Assembly: GCA_035275065.1 (NCBI GenBank)
Contig: DATENM010000039.1
Location: 62,001-126,000, forward strand
Source: Blastocatellia bacterium
Lineage (GTDB): Bacteria > Acidobacteriota > Blastocatellia > UBA7656
Length of the DNA stretch: 64,000 bases
Direction of reading: 5' to 3'
Part shown: piece after piece, positions 18,183-26,987 of the stretch
Numbering within the stretch: position 1 is the stretch's first letter
Layout of the letters: every line of letters starts with the position of its first letter
Position numbers and translations under genes: made by a program
Notes under the pieces: generated by a model
What the model saw: only the letters and a program-made list of their open reading frames with translations
Database searches by the model: none
Told to the model about the DNA's origin: nothing

Positions 18183-20177
18183 GTGGAGACGGCGAAAGGC
18201 AAAGCGCAGGAAGATAACCTCGGCACCCGCATAGACACCTTCGAGAAATACACCTACCCGCACGCGCGTTTGCTAGCCGAGCTGGCGACGCGATTGGCGC
18301 GGCGCTTCGGACTGACGCCGCAAGACACCCATGCCATTACGGAAGCGGCGCTGCTGCACGACATCGGCTTGCTGGCGATGACGCCGTCTTACCATGCGCG
18401 ACCGGGCCTGCTCAACTACGAAGAGCGCATGGATTTGTGGCGGCACGCGGTCATCGGCGAGCAGCAGATGGCCAAGCGCGAGGCCACACGCCATGCGCAA
18501 TTGCTGGTGCGCTGGCATCACGAATGGTGGTGCGGGCTCGGCTATCCAGACATGCTCGCCTTCGAGGACATCCCCATCGGCGCACGCCTGCTGCGCGCCG
18601 TCGAGCTTTACTGCGCGCTGATCGGCGACCGCCCTTACCGCGCGGCGATGAGCGCCGAACAGGCGATGGAAACGCTGAAAGCGTCTGCCGGCATCGAATG
18701 CGACCCCTATGTCGTCAAGGCGCTGGCGGCGCTGCTCGACGATCTACAGGCGCAGGCCGAATTATCCACAGCCTCCGCCTCGCCGCCAGCGCCGGATCAG
18801 CCTTCGGAAATTTCCGGGCCGCCCGCGCCGCCCGTTGAAGCGGCGCCTGTGTCACCGACGCCGCCCGTCGAAGCCGCTCACGGCGAGTCGCTCGCGGATT
18901 CGCCCTGGCAAACAGGCGCGAACGTGCCCGACGCCTGGACGCCTTCGCAAGTACCAGCCGACGCCGTGCCCGTCATGCCCGCGGGTGACGATTCAGCGGT
19001 GAGCGATGCCGCGCCTGTCGCTGAACCTGTTGCCCCTGCTCCCGAAGCCGCCGGCGAAGCCCCGGCCCTCGCGCCCGAAGCCGCAATTGAAGAAGCCGCG
19101 ACGCCCATCGCTTCGCATGACGAATTGCCCGCGGCCTCGCCCGCCGTAAGCGAGCCAGCGGTCACCGGACGCTCGCCGGTCGCATGGCTGATGACCGGCG
19201 GGCGCTGGCGCGAGATCAAAGACGAGCAGGTGTCGAAATGGGACGGCTGGCGTTCGAGCAGGTATAACCGCAAATCGCTGCTCGGCTTTGAAGCGAGCGT
19301 CTTAAGACAGGTCGAGTTCCGCTCGGTCGCCATTCCGTTCTTCGGCTGGACACGGCTCGACCTCTACCTGAAAGCATGGGGCAAGGCGATTCTGGCCAAC
19401 GACCCGCGCGCCTGGGCGGCGGCAGTAGCGCGCGCCATGCTTGAATCGCGGACGATGCTCGGCGAAGAGCAGATCGCCCGCCTGCTCGAAGACGTCTACG
19501 TGCCGGGCGTGCGTTTGGCGAACCCGGAATTGCGCCGCTGGTTCAACGAAACGGACGCATGGTGGATGGACAACCTGCGCCGCAACATCGAATCGCTCGA
19601 CACCGAAGCATGGCGAGCGCAGGCACTCGCCACGGGATTGATGACCGGCGATTATGCGCTGTCGTTTAATGATGCGACGCGCGAGCTGAGGCGACCGCTG
19701 ACGACGGTCTTCTGGCGGATGGCGGGCCGGGCGCTCGCCGGGCCGTCGAGCTATGCGGCGAGCCATAGCGCCAATATGCCCGCCGAAGCGTTCATCCGCC
19801 AGGCGCGCGCCGATTTGCTCTACCTCAGCCTGCCGGCGGCGCATACCACACAGGCCGGGGCCGAAGCGCGTTCCGAGTGGCGCGAAGCCTGGGTGCGCGC
19901 AGAGGCCGCGCCGGAGGCGACCGACCTCGACCGGCTGACGAGCGCGCCGCAATCGAAACACGCTTACCTGGCGATGATTGACCGCCTGTTGCGCGCCGCC
20001 TTGCACCTGCGCACCTGGGCCATCAGCTATCAAGAGATCGGGCTGGCCTCCGTAGCCGAGATTACCGAGTTGATTCAAGAGCATCGCCCGGTGCGCGCCA
20101 CTTACTCAAAAGACCTGACCGAAGTCGCCGGCGGGTTGCGCAACTACATCATCGTGGCCGACCGCGCCGCCAGTTAG
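18183..20177 (+). CDS. Divergent HD-GYP-like protein with Pro/Ala linker and unknown C-terminal domain
   Basis: Residues about 20-190 form an HD-GYP-like domain: LLHDIG (His59-Asp60), RHAVIGEQ (His88), HHEWWCGLGYP (112-122) and DRPYR (149-153). HD-GYP enzymes hydrolyse cyclic di-GMP with a metal cluster. Here two places differ from the usual pattern: HHE-x-x-DG has become HHEWWCG, and the AD-x-(Y/F)-DA ligand region reads VELYCAL. A linker very rich in Pro, Ala and Glu (about 195-335) leads to a C-terminal helical domain of about 330 residues with many Trp, which I do not recognise. The start is GTG. A lone receiver protein follows, with its own likely promoter. Catalysis is uncertain. Confidence 0.72.
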   Translation: METAKGKAQEDNLGTRIDTFEKYTYPHARLLAELATRLARRFGLTPQDTHAITEAALLHDIGLLAMTPSYHARPGLLNYEERMDLWRHAVIGEQQMAKREATRHAQLLVRWHHEWWCGLGYPDMLAFEDIPIGARLLRAVELYCALIGDRPYRAAMSAEQAMETLKASAGIECDPYVVKALAALLDDLQAQAELSTASASPPAPDQPSEISGPPAPPVEAAPVSPTPPVEAAHGESLADSPWQTGANVPDAWTPSQVPADAVPVMPAGDDSAVSDAAPVAEPVAPAPEAAGEAPALAPEAAIEEAATPIASHDELPAASPAVSEPAVTGRSPVAWLMTGGRWREIKDEQVSKWDGWRSSRYNRKSLLGFEASVLRQVEFRSVAIPFFGWTRLDLYLKAWGKAILANDPRAWAAAVARAMLESRTMLGEEQIARLLEDVYVPGVRLANPELRRWFNETDAWWMDNLRRNIESLDTEAWRAQALATGLMTGDYALSFNDATRELRRPLTTVFWRMAGRALAGPSSYAASHSANMPAEAFIRQARADLLYLSLPAAHTTQAGAEARSEWREAWVRAEAAPEATDLDRLTSAPQSKHAYLAMIDRLLRAALHLRTWAISYQEIGLASVAEITELIQEHRPVRATYSKDLTEVAGGLRNYIIVADRAAS

Positions 20178-20216
20178 CGCGGGCGGCGTAAATCGCCGCC
20201 ATAAAGCGTTATTTTC

Positions 20217-20245
20217 TTGGCGCGCGCGGCCGCTTCTGCTAGACT
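20217..20245 (+). promoter_or_regulatory. Candidate promoter for the receiver gene
   Basis: TTGGCG, 17 bases, TAGACT (4 of 6 at each box), about 60 bases upstream of the ATG at 20305 and in the gap after the HD-GYP-like gene. It suggests the receiver is not only read through from upstream. Confidence 0.45.
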
Positions 20246-20304
20246 GGAGCTTCCCCCCTCAGTGGTAAAAAATCCTGGCGAATAAGCGACATAGGAGACT
20301 GCTC

Positions 20305-20676
20305 ATGTCCAGTAGTCCTTCGATCATTTTGTGCGTTGAAGACGATGTGGATACGCAGGAGATGATGCGTGTCATGATTGGCGGGTGGGGGTATGGGTTT
20401 GAAGTGGTGGGGACCTGCACGGATGCCTTGCAGTTGATTCGCGGCAGCAAGCTGGCGGCAGTCTTGCTGGACAACTCGCTGCCCGATTGCACGGGCATTG
20501 ACTTATGCCGCCAGGTGCGTCAGTTCGACACGCGCCTGCCGATCATTTTCCTATCCGGCTCGGCGCACGACGATGAGCGGCAGCTGGCTTTGGATTCTGG
20601 CGCCAACGTCTTTCTCAGCAAGCCCTTCGGCCTTGAAGCGCTGCTGGAAGTCCTCAACACCTACGCGCCGCTGTGA
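20305..20676 (+). CDS. Single-domain response regulator (CheY-like receiver)
   Basis: A 123-residue stand-alone REC domain without an output domain. Asp13-Asp14 form the acidic pocket, Asp56 in LLDNSLPD is the phospho-acceptor, Ser84 in FLSGSA is the switch residue and Lys106 in LSKPF completes the site. ATAGGAG upstream supports the start. No histidine kinase is nearby; the neighbouring HD-GYP-like protein is a plausible functional partner because many HD-GYP proteins are fused to REC, but that is inference. Confidence 0.92.
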   Translation: MSSSPSIILCVEDDVDTQEMMRVMIGGWGYGFEVVGTCTDALQLIRGSKLAAVLLDNSLPDCTGIDLCRQVRQFDTRLPIIFLSGSAHDDERQLALDSGANVFLSKPFGLEALLEVLNTYAPL

Positions 20677-20679
20677 TAA

Positions 20680-20771
20680 GTAAAAAGTAAAAAGTAAAAA
20701 GGCAAAAGTTTGGAAAGCCCGGCAATCTGAGCCGCTATCCTGCTCTTTTGCCTTTTTACTTTTTACTTTTG
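20680..20771. repeat. Inverted heptamer array (GTAAAAA)3, family 3, between convergent genes
   Basis: Three perfect GTAAAAA units followed by GGCAAAAG (20680-20708) face the complementary array at 20744-20771. Twenty-two bases (20687-20708 with 20744-20765) are perfectly complementary around a 35-base loop. It fills the gap between the stops of the receiver gene and pssA. With its A-run on one side and T-run on the other it could end transcription in both directions. Confidence 0.88.
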
Positions 20772-20777
20772 CCTTCC

Positions 20778-21758
20778 TCAGGGGCGCGGCTTTCGTTCAA
20801 GTTCCATTTCAGAAGGCGCACTGCTGCGGCGCACACGGACAAGCGACCAGAGCTTGCCGAAGATGCCGTGCGCGACATAGATGGTCGAAACGATCAGCAG
20901 CGTCGGGCGCGAGTAGAACCAGATCAACAATCCGACGAGCGCCAGCGCCAGGATCATCACCCGCGGGTTCGTATTCTGCGTGCCGACGTTCTTGAAGCTC
21001 GAATAACGCAGCGTCGAAACCATCAGAAAAGCCAGGCCGATGACCAGCGCCGCAAACAAGGTCGCTAAGAGTTGTGAATTGACCGGCAGGAATTGACTGG
21101 TGAACGGCACCTGGACGCTTTTGACTTCAGCCAGGGGCCGCGGCGCGAAGTGAATCAGCGAAGCAATCATTGCCGCGCCGAAAGGAATGGGCAGACCGAC
21201 GAAGGCTTTCTTGTCTATCTTGGGATTCTTCGGCGGCTGATTCGGCTTCGTCTGCCGCGCCTGCACGTTGAAGCGCGCCAGCCGCAGCGCGCCGCAGATC
21301 AAAAAGAGAAACGACGCCGCCCAGCCGACGTTACGCAATTCGGGAACCTGCCCATAACCCCACGCGAAAGCCAGCACCGCCGGCGCCAGCCCGAACGACA
21401 CCACATCCGCAATCGAATCCAGCTCGATGCCAAACTCCGAGGTCGTGTTCGTCAATCGCGCGACGCGGCCATCGAGCAGGTCGAACAGCGCCGCGAAGCC
21501 GATGGTAATCGCCGCGCGGTCGAAATGCTCGGTTGCTACAAGAATCGATGAGCCGACGGTGTCGCCGCCGGCCCACAAATCGCCGGAAAACGCGCCAGGC
21601 CCCAGCGCGCTAATGGCGCGGAGCGATTCCATAATAGAGTAGAAACCGCAGAAGATGTTGGCCGTCGTCAACAGGCTGGGAATGACGTAGACGGCTTTGC
21701 GCGAGCGGCGCATGGGGCGCGGCGGCGCGGTCGGCGGGGCGACTCTCTCATCGGCCAT
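20778..21758 (-). CDS. pssA: CDP-diacylglycerol-serine O-phosphatidyltransferase
   Basis: It condenses CDP-diacylglycerol with L-serine to phosphatidylserine in the inner membrane, feeding the decarboxylase encoded just upstream. The CDP-alcohol phosphotransferase signature is exact: Asp96-Gly97, Ala100-Arg101, Gly110, Asp114 and Asp118. About eight hydrophobic segments follow. At 326 residues it is longer than the Bacillus-type enzyme because of loops near 50-75 and 170-185 (KPNQPPKNPKID). AGGAG eight bases upstream supports the start. It is read after psd, 127 bases apart, so the pair likely makes phosphatidylethanolamine as one unit. Confidence 0.93.
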   Translation of the reverse strand: MADERVAPPTAPPRPMRRSRKAVYVIPSLLTTANIFCGFYSIMESLRAISALGPGAFSGDLWAGGDTVGSSILVATEHFDRAAITIGFAALFDLLDGRVARLTNTTSEFGIELDSIADVVSFGLAPAVLAFAWGYGQVPELRNVGWAASFLFLICGALRLARFNVQARQTKPNQPPKNPKIDKKAFVGLPIPFGAAMIASLIHFAPRPLAEVKSVQVPFTSQFLPVNSQLLATLFAALVIGLAFLMVSTLRYSSFKNVGTQNTNPRVMILALALVGLLIWFYSRPTLLIVSTIYVAHGIFGKLWSLVRVRRSSAPSEMELERKPRP

Positions 21759-21885
21759 GGCGGTTCTCCTGTGGCTCGCTCAGTGATTCGCGCGGCGCGG
21801 GCGATTAGTCGCCCTGAGGTGCGGCGAGACAGCCCGGCTCAAGAACATACTACTGTGTTTTCGCCGCCGCGGACAAATCGTCGCG

Positions 21886-22506
21886 CTACTCGCAGCGGAC
21901 GCGCGCCAGCACCGTGATGCCGCCGCGAACGCGCTCGCCGGGACGCACCAGGACTTCGACTTCGGGCGGCACAATGACATCCATGCGCGAGCTGAACTTC
22001 ATCAATCCGATGCGCTCGCCGAGCTGCACCTGGTCGCCTTGCTGCTTCCACAGCACGACGCGTCGCGCCAGCAGGCCGGCGATCTGCCGCACGCCAATCG
22101 TCACCAGCCGCCCGCGAATCGTCAGGGCATTCTGCTCGTTTTCAACCGAGGCGATGTCGCGCGAGGCGACGTGAAAAGCGCCCGGCTTATACACCGCCTC
22201 GACGATCTCGCCGGCAATCGGCGAGCGGTTGATATGCACATCCATCGGCGACAGAAAGATCGAAATCTGCGTCGCCGAATCGGCGCGATTGGGCTCGACC
22301 GGCGCGACGACGACGACGCGTCCATCGGCGGGCGAGATAATCAGCCGGTCGTCAACCGGGCAATCGCGCTGCGGGTCGCGGAAGAAGAACGCCATGAACG
22401 CGGTCAGAGCCAGACACAGCGCCGCGGCGATCCACCAGCCGAGCCAGGCAAAGATAATCGCCGGCACGATAAACAGAATGATGTAGGGAATCCCTTCTTT
22501 AGCCAT
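21886..22506 (-). CDS. psd: Phosphatidylserine decarboxylase (short, PSD-A type)
   Basis: A pyruvoyl enzyme making phosphatidylethanolamine from phosphatidylserine. Two hydrophobic stretches (about 8-40) anchor it; ISPADGRV (58-64) and FLSPMDVHINRS carry conserved residues including His91. The self-cleavage region reads GLMKFSSRMD, so the scissile pair is Ser172-Ser173, where the family generally has Gly-Ser (FGSR). At 206 residues the length is right for the short class. The bases before the ATG are repeat sequence (GATTTTA array starts 3 bases away), so no Shine-Dalgarno is visible. Confidence 0.9.
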   Translation of the reverse strand: MAKEGIPYIILFIVPAIIFAWLGWWIAAALCLALTAFMAFFFRDPQRDCPVDDRLIISPADGRVVVVAPVEPNRADSATQISIFLSPMDVHINRSPIAGEIVEAVYKPGAFHVASRDIASVENEQNALTIRGRLVTIGVRQIAGLLARRVVLWKQQGDQVQLGERIGLMKFSSRMDVIVPPEVEVLVRPGERVRGGITVLARVRCE

Positions 22507-22509
22507 GAC

Positions 22510-22607
22510 GATTTTAGATTTTAGATTTTAGATTTTGGATTGAGGAAAGAGAAGCTCGTCTTGTCTGAGCGTTCCGGGAATCTAAAATCCAAAATCCAAA
22601 ATAAAAT
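22510..22607. repeat. Inverted heptamer array (GATTTTA/G), family 4, touching the psd start
   Basis: The left arm is GATTTTA three times then GATTTTG and GATT (22510-22541). The right arm (22579-22607) carries the complementary TAAAATC and CAAAATC units. A 37-base GC-richer loop separates them. The left arm begins three bases from the psd ATG and occupies the place where a Shine-Dalgarno would be. Confidence 0.88.
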
Positions 22608-22608
22608 G

Positions 22609-22675
22609 GGGTTACTCAACCGCAGCGATCCCGGCACGCAAAGACGCGCGGGAAGCCGCCGCTCTTGAGTAACCC
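22609..22675 (-). terminator. Long structured hairpin, candidate terminator of the DUF465 gene
   Basis: GGGTTACTCAA (22609-22619) and TTGAGTAACCC (22665-22675) form a perfect 11-bp stem. Inside, AGCG/CGCT and TCCCG/CGGGA can continue the pairing up to a loop containing GCACGCAAAGACGC. On the minus strand the stem is followed by an ATTTTATTTT tract, as expected of a rho-independent terminator for the gene at 22713-22958. The unusual depth of the structure would also fit a small structured RNA. Confidence 0.45.
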
Positions 22676-22712
22676 GTAAAAGGTAAAATTAATGCTCGAT
22701 CTTGAATGATCT

Positions 22713-22958
22713 TTAGTGACCTGCCGCCTGATGCTGCTCTTTGTAGTGGCGCATGATCGTTTCCATCTCGTCTTTCAACTGCAACTTCTTTCTCTTGAGC
22801 ATGGCTTCTTCCATCTGCTCCTCGGCGCTCGGGTAATGCAGCTCCTCTAGCTCGATCAACCGCTTGTCGTACTCGCGGTGTGTGTTGACCAGTTCCGCGA
22901 AGTGCGTGTCGTTGTCGATGAGGTGCTGCTTGAGCGCCTCGGTCTCCGCATGGCTCAT
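22713..22958 (-). CDS. DUF465 / YdcH-like small coiled-coil protein
   Basis: An 81-residue, highly charged helical protein. The pattern HFAELVNTHREYDKRLIELE and the later EEAMLKRKKLQLKDEME match the DUF465 (YdcH) family, whose members form short helical hairpins; their role is unknown. AAGGAGGG ten bases before the ATG supports the start. It is followed on its strand by a hairpin and the psd-pssA pair, with no sign that they share a function. Confidence 0.88.
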   Translation of the reverse strand: MSHAETEALKQHLIDNDTHFAELVNTHREYDKRLIELEELHYPSAEEQMEEAMLKRKKLQLKDEMETIMRHYKEQHQAAGH

Positions 22959-23118
22959 AGGATTTTGCCCTCCTTTAGAATCGAAAGACCAGCTTCTGTA
23001 TCTGCCGCAATGGTACTCGAAAGGCCGCGGCGATGCAAGAATTCAACGCGCCCGGCTCACCCGCAAGGGTCGAAATCCGCAGCGATCTTTGGCGCGCCCG
23101 GCACGCTGCCGGAGCTTG

Positions 23119-24744
23119 CTAGAATTGATCGAGGAACAGATACCGCTCGCGGTGCTTTTCGACATCAGCCCGCGACTCCACATCCAGGCGCATGACCTGC
23201 GCCGGCTTGCCGCGCTCGACCGCCGGCCACGCCGGCAAGCCCGGCCCGTTGGGATCGCCTTTCTTGATGAAGTTGGCGAAGTACGCCTGCATCGTCTTCG
23301 ACACCCGGTAATCTTCCGGCGTCCAGGCATAGACCTTATTCGTATCGAGGTTGCCGAGCGCGTATTCGATCTCCGCCGAATGGACGGCGCCGCTCGCCGG
23401 CGGCGGCGCTGCATTCTGGCCGCGCGTCACGCCGCCGGCAAGGCCGGGCGTGGCGTTGGCAAACGCGGCGCTCATCGCCGGGCGCGGACGGGCGTAGAAG
23501 TAGCGATAGACCGGCTTGCCGCCCGTCTGGCTATGAATGTCGCTCCACTTCCACGTGCTGTAGCCGATGAAGCGGTCGCCCGCCAGATCGGTCGCCGCCG
23601 CCATCACCTCTTCGCGCGTGGTTGCCGGGTAGAGCTTCAGCGCCTCGTCGGCGCGCAGGCCGAGCTGTTCGCGCACCGCCTTCTGATAATTCTCCGGCGT
23701 CGGCTCCTTGCCGCGCAGCAGGGCGGCCCCGGTCATCTCTTCCGAGTTCCAGCCGACCAGCAGCGGCACCTTCGCCTGACGGCCCGCGGCAAAGGTCGCC
23801 GCCGGAGCTTCGCTGAAGAAGTAGCCGTCCAGGGTGATCGGGAAACGCCCGACGCTGGCAAAGCCGCCTTGCGTCGCCGCCTCGAAAACCTGCTGCGTGC
23901 TCATGGCGCGCAGGGCGGCAAGCGATGTCGCGCCCAGCCCAACGGCGAACTTCTCTCCCGTCTGCTCTGCCTGCGCCAGCGGCACGGGCGGCAGCGTCGC
24001 AATGATCGAGCCGCTCTCGCCGATGGCGCCGGCGATCAAATCCTTTGAGAGCGGCGAAACCATCTGCGCGCTCACAGAGGCCGAGCCGGCGGATTCGCCG
24101 GCGATGGTCACACGCCGCGGGTCACCGCCGAAGGCCGCGACGTTTTGCCGCACCCAGCGCAGGGCCGCGCTCTGATCCAGCAAGGCGTAATTGCCTGAGG
24201 CGTGGTGCGGCGATTCTTTCGTCAGCTCGGGGTGCGCGAGAAAGCCGAAGACGCCGAGCCGGTAATTGACCGTGATGGCGACGATGCCTTTTGCCGCCAT
24301 GCTCTCGCCGTCATAGCGCGGCTCCGAGCCGTCGCCGGCGACAAAGCCGCCGCCATAAAAATAGACCAGCACAGGCAAACGTTCTTTGCCCGTCGTGGCC
24401 GGCGTCCAGACGTTCAGGTAGAGACAGTCTTCGCTCATGCCATTGGAGCGGAAACCCATGTCGCCGAAGATGGGCGCTTGCATGCAGCGCGGCCCGAATT
24501 TATCGGCCTGGCGCACGCCCTGCCAGTCCTTGACCGGCTGCGGCTCCTTCCAGCGCAGGTCGCCGACGGGCGGCTGGGCGAACGGGATGCCTCTGAAGAT
24601 GCGCACGCCGGAGCTTTGCCTGCCGGCTCCGGCGACGATGCCGTTGGCCGTCTTGACGCGGTCGCTGGTTTGCGCGACCGCGGCTAAGGCGGAGGCAAAG
24701 ATGATGGCGATAATTAAACCGGCGCCGCTCACCGATAGTTTCAT
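23119..24744 (-). CDS. Secreted type B carboxylesterase
   Basis: An alpha/beta-hydrolase that cleaves carboxylic esters, exported by a signal peptide (residues 1-24, ending AAVAQ). The oxyanion hole is in YFYGGGFVAG, the nucleophile in IAGESAGSAS, the acid in WNSEEMTG, and the His is probably in the HSAEIEYAL region near the C-terminus. EDCLYLNVWTP is the family signature. At 541 residues it has the standard length. It is divergent from the CocE-like hydrolase; the 250 bases between hold a small GCAAGC-TCT-GCTTGC hairpin (24873-24887) and no promoter I trust. The natural substrate is unknown. Confidence 0.92.
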   Translation of the reverse strand: MKLSVSGAGLIIAIIFASALAAVAQTSDRVKTANGIVAGAGRQSSGVRIFRGIPFAQPPVGDLRWKEPQPVKDWQGVRQADKFGPRCMQAPIFGDMGFRSNGMSEDCLYLNVWTPATTGKERLPVLVYFYGGGFVAGDGSEPRYDGESMAAKGIVAITVNYRLGVFGFLAHPELTKESPHHASGNYALLDQSAALRWVRQNVAAFGGDPRRVTIAGESAGSASVSAQMVSPLSKDLIAGAIGESGSIIATLPPVPLAQAEQTGEKFAVGLGATSLAALRAMSTQQVFEAATQGGFASVGRFPITLDGYFFSEAPAATFAAGRQAKVPLLVGWNSEEMTGAALLRGKEPTPENYQKAVREQLGLRADEALKLYPATTREEVMAAATDLAGDRFIGYSTWKWSDIHSQTGGKPVYRYFYARPRPAMSAAFANATPGLAGGVTRGQNAAPPPASGAVHSAEIEYALGNLDTNKVYAWTPEDYRVSKTMQAYFANFIKKGDPNGPGLPAWPAVERGKPAQVMRLDVESRADVEKHRERYLFLDQF

Positions 24745-24996
24745 GTCAATCGCTCCTTAGAGAATCTGAAATGGTTAATCTGCTGATCCGAGACGAACGA
24801 GATGTATCATGCCTCATCCGCTCAGCATCCAACAACATAGTCTATGCGGTGATTCCTCTTTACGCGAGATTGGCAAGCTCTGCTTGCGCGAATCCGCTTG
24901 CGTCGTCGCCGTCAGTGCGATAGAAAACGAGTGAGTCGCTCAATTCACCTTGCAGTCCGACGCACGCAGCTCGCGTCTTTTTCCAGGAGCCTATAC

Positions 24997-26952
24997 ATGC
25001 GAATCAAGCTCTGCTGTCTCCTCATCCTGTGCGCAGTCGGATTGCTTGTCGCCCGGCCAACTGTGTCCGGCCAGGGACGCAGCGCGCCGACTCCGGAGCT
25101 AATCGCCCGCCGCAACGCCACCGAGAAAGAGTTGCAGTCGTTGGCCATCGTCGAGCGCAAGCTCATGATAAAGATGCGCGACGGCAAGCGCATGGCGACG
25201 GACGTCTATCGCCCGAAAGACACCTCCAAGAAGTACCCGACGGTCTTTGTGCGCACGCCATACAACTTCAACTTCTGGGACGTTCGCGCCGGCGCGCCGC
25301 GCGACATGAGCAACGAGCTGGATGCGGTCAAACGCGGTTACGTCTTCGTCGAAATGAACGAGCGCGGCCACTTCTTCTCCGAAGGCAACTATGACATTCT
25401 CGGCGCGCCGCTCAGCGACGGCGACGACGCGCTTTCGTGGATCGCCGCGCAGCCGTGGTCGAACGGCAAGGTCGGCACCATCGGCTGTTCTTCGACTGCC
25501 GAATGGCAACTGGCGGTCGCGGCCCGTGGCCACCCGGCGTTTGCCGCGATGATTCCGCAGAGCTTTGGCGCCGGCGTGGGCCGCGTCGGCCCTTACTACG
25601 AGCAAGGGAACTGGTATCGCGGCGGTGCCGTGCAGATGCTCTTTATCGCATGGCTGTATGGCCAGCAGAATCAGGTGCGGCCCATGTTTGCGCCGGGCAC
25701 TTCGCAGGAAGATTTGATCCGCGCCTCGCGCCTATTCGACCTCGCGCCGCAGATGCCGCCGGTTGATTGGTCGCAGGCGCTCCGCCACCTTCCCGAAAAA
25801 GAGATCATCCAAGCAGTCAATGGCCCGCAAGGCATCTTCGCTGATCCCATGCCGGTTGACACCGGCGGCGCGATGATCGCCCGCGCGCCGAACGACCCGG
25901 CGTGGTACAAGGGCGGGCTGTGGCATGACGACATGAAGATCAACGTGCCGGGCTTCTGGTTTATGTCGTGGTACGACGTGTCCGTAGGGCCGAATCTGGC
26001 GGCTTATAATCACGTCCGCAAAACGGCGCGGCCAGAGATTGCCAATCAACAATACGCGGTGATCGCGCCAACGCTGCATTGCAGCTATAAGCGAGCCACT
26101 GAGAATACCATCGTCGGCGAGCGCAGCGTTGGCGATGCGCGGCTGAATTATGACGAGCTGACGTGGGCGTGGTTCGATCACTTTCTTAAAGGCGAAGACA
26201 ACCACGTCCTTGAGACCATGCCGAAGGTGCGCTATTACACGATGGGGCTGAACAAGTGGCAATCGTCGGACACATGGCCGCCGCGCGGCGCGCAATCTAT
26301 GAGCCTGTATCTGGCGAGCGGCGGCAAGGCGAACACGTTGAGCGGCGACGGCGGGCTGACGGATACAGCTCCGGCGGCGGACGCGCCGGATCAATTCGCC
26401 TATGACCCGATGAATCCCGTGCCGTCATTTGGCGGCAATGTTTGCTGCACCGGCAACGCCGTGCAGGGCGGCGCTTTCGATCAGCGCAAGATGGAAGAGC
26501 GTTCGGACATTCTGGTTTACACGACCGAGTCCTTGAAGCAAGGCGTCGAAGTGAGCGGCCCCATCGAAGTGACGCTCTATGTGTCGTCGGACGCCAGGGA
26601 CACGGACTTTACCGTCAAGCTGATCGATGTCTACCCGGACGGGCGGGCCTACAACCTCGACGAGACGATCCAGCGCATGCGCTATCGCAACGGCTACGAC
26701 AGGCCGCTCGCGTGGATGGAATCGGGCAAGGTCTACAAGGTGACGTTACAGCCGATGACGACGAGCAATTACTTTGAGGCGGGCCACCGGATTCGCCTTG
26801 AAGTGTCGAGCAGCAACTTCCCGCGCTTCGACCGCAACCTGAACACCGGCGGCAAAAACTATGACGAATCGCAAGGCGTGGTGGCGCACAACGCCGTCCA
26901 CCATTCAAAGCAGTACCCATCAGAGGTGAAGCTTACCGTGGTGAAGAAATAG
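24997..26952 (+). CDS. Secreted CocE/NonD family hydrolase (S15-like acyl hydrolase)
   Basis: A 651-residue exported alpha/beta-hydrolase of the CocE/NonD (X-Pro dipeptidyl-peptidase-like) family, which includes cocaine esterase and cephalosporin acylases. It has a signal peptide ([16 protein letters not shown]), then [19 protein letters not shown], the start typical of the family. The nucleophile elbow is [12 protein letters not shown] and a histidine lies in [10 protein letters not shown]. The C-terminal jelly-roll (about 480-650) shows [20 protein letters not shown] take the ATG at 24997 because CCAGGAG precedes it and the longer frame is Arg-rich. Whether it acts on esters or peptides cannot be decided. 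Confidence 0.9.
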   Translation: MRIKLCCLLILCAVGLLVARPTVSGQGRSAPTPELIARRNATEKELQSLAIVERKLMIKMRDGKRMATDVYRPKDTSKKYPTVFVRTPYNFNFWDVRAGAPRDMSNELDAVKRGYVFVEMNERGHFFSEGNYDILGAPLSDGDDALSWIAAQPWSNGKVGTIGCSSTAEWQLAVAARGHPAFAAMIPQSFGAGVGRVGPYYEQGNWYRGGAVQMLFIAWLYGQQNQVRPMFAPGTSQEDLIRASRLFDLAPQMPPVDWSQALRHLPEKEIIQAVNGPQGIFADPMPVDTGGAMIARAPNDPAWYKGGLWHDDMKINVPGFWFMSWYDVSVGPNLAAYNHVRKTARPEIANQQYAVIAPTLHCSYKRATENTIVGERSVGDARLNYDELTWAWFDHFLKGEDNHVLETMPKVRYYTMGLNKWQSSDTWPPRGAQSMSLYLASGGKANTLSGDGGLTDTAPAADAPDQFAYDPMNPVPSFGGNVCCTGNAVQGGAFDQRKMEERSDILVYTTESLKQGVEVSGPIEVTLYVSSDARDTDFTVKLIDVYPDGRAYNLDETIQRMRYRNGYDRPLAWMESGKVYKVTLQPMTTSNYFEAGHRIRLEVSSSNFPRFDRNLNTGGKNYDESQGVVAHNAVHHSKQYPSEVKLTVVKK

Positions 26953-26987
26953 CCCGTGGCGCGCGGTAAGGTGGAAGGACGAACGCG

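Noticed and set aside
22864..24048. 394-codon plus-strand frame over the esterase
   Set aside because: Arg/Ala-rich shadow of the type B carboxylesterase, whose motifs are all intact.
24873..24887. GCAAGC-TCT-GCTTGC hairpin as a third paired-hairpin (BIME-like) copy
   Set aside because: The stem is only 6 bp, the loop is TCT rather than GTT, and there is no second arm.
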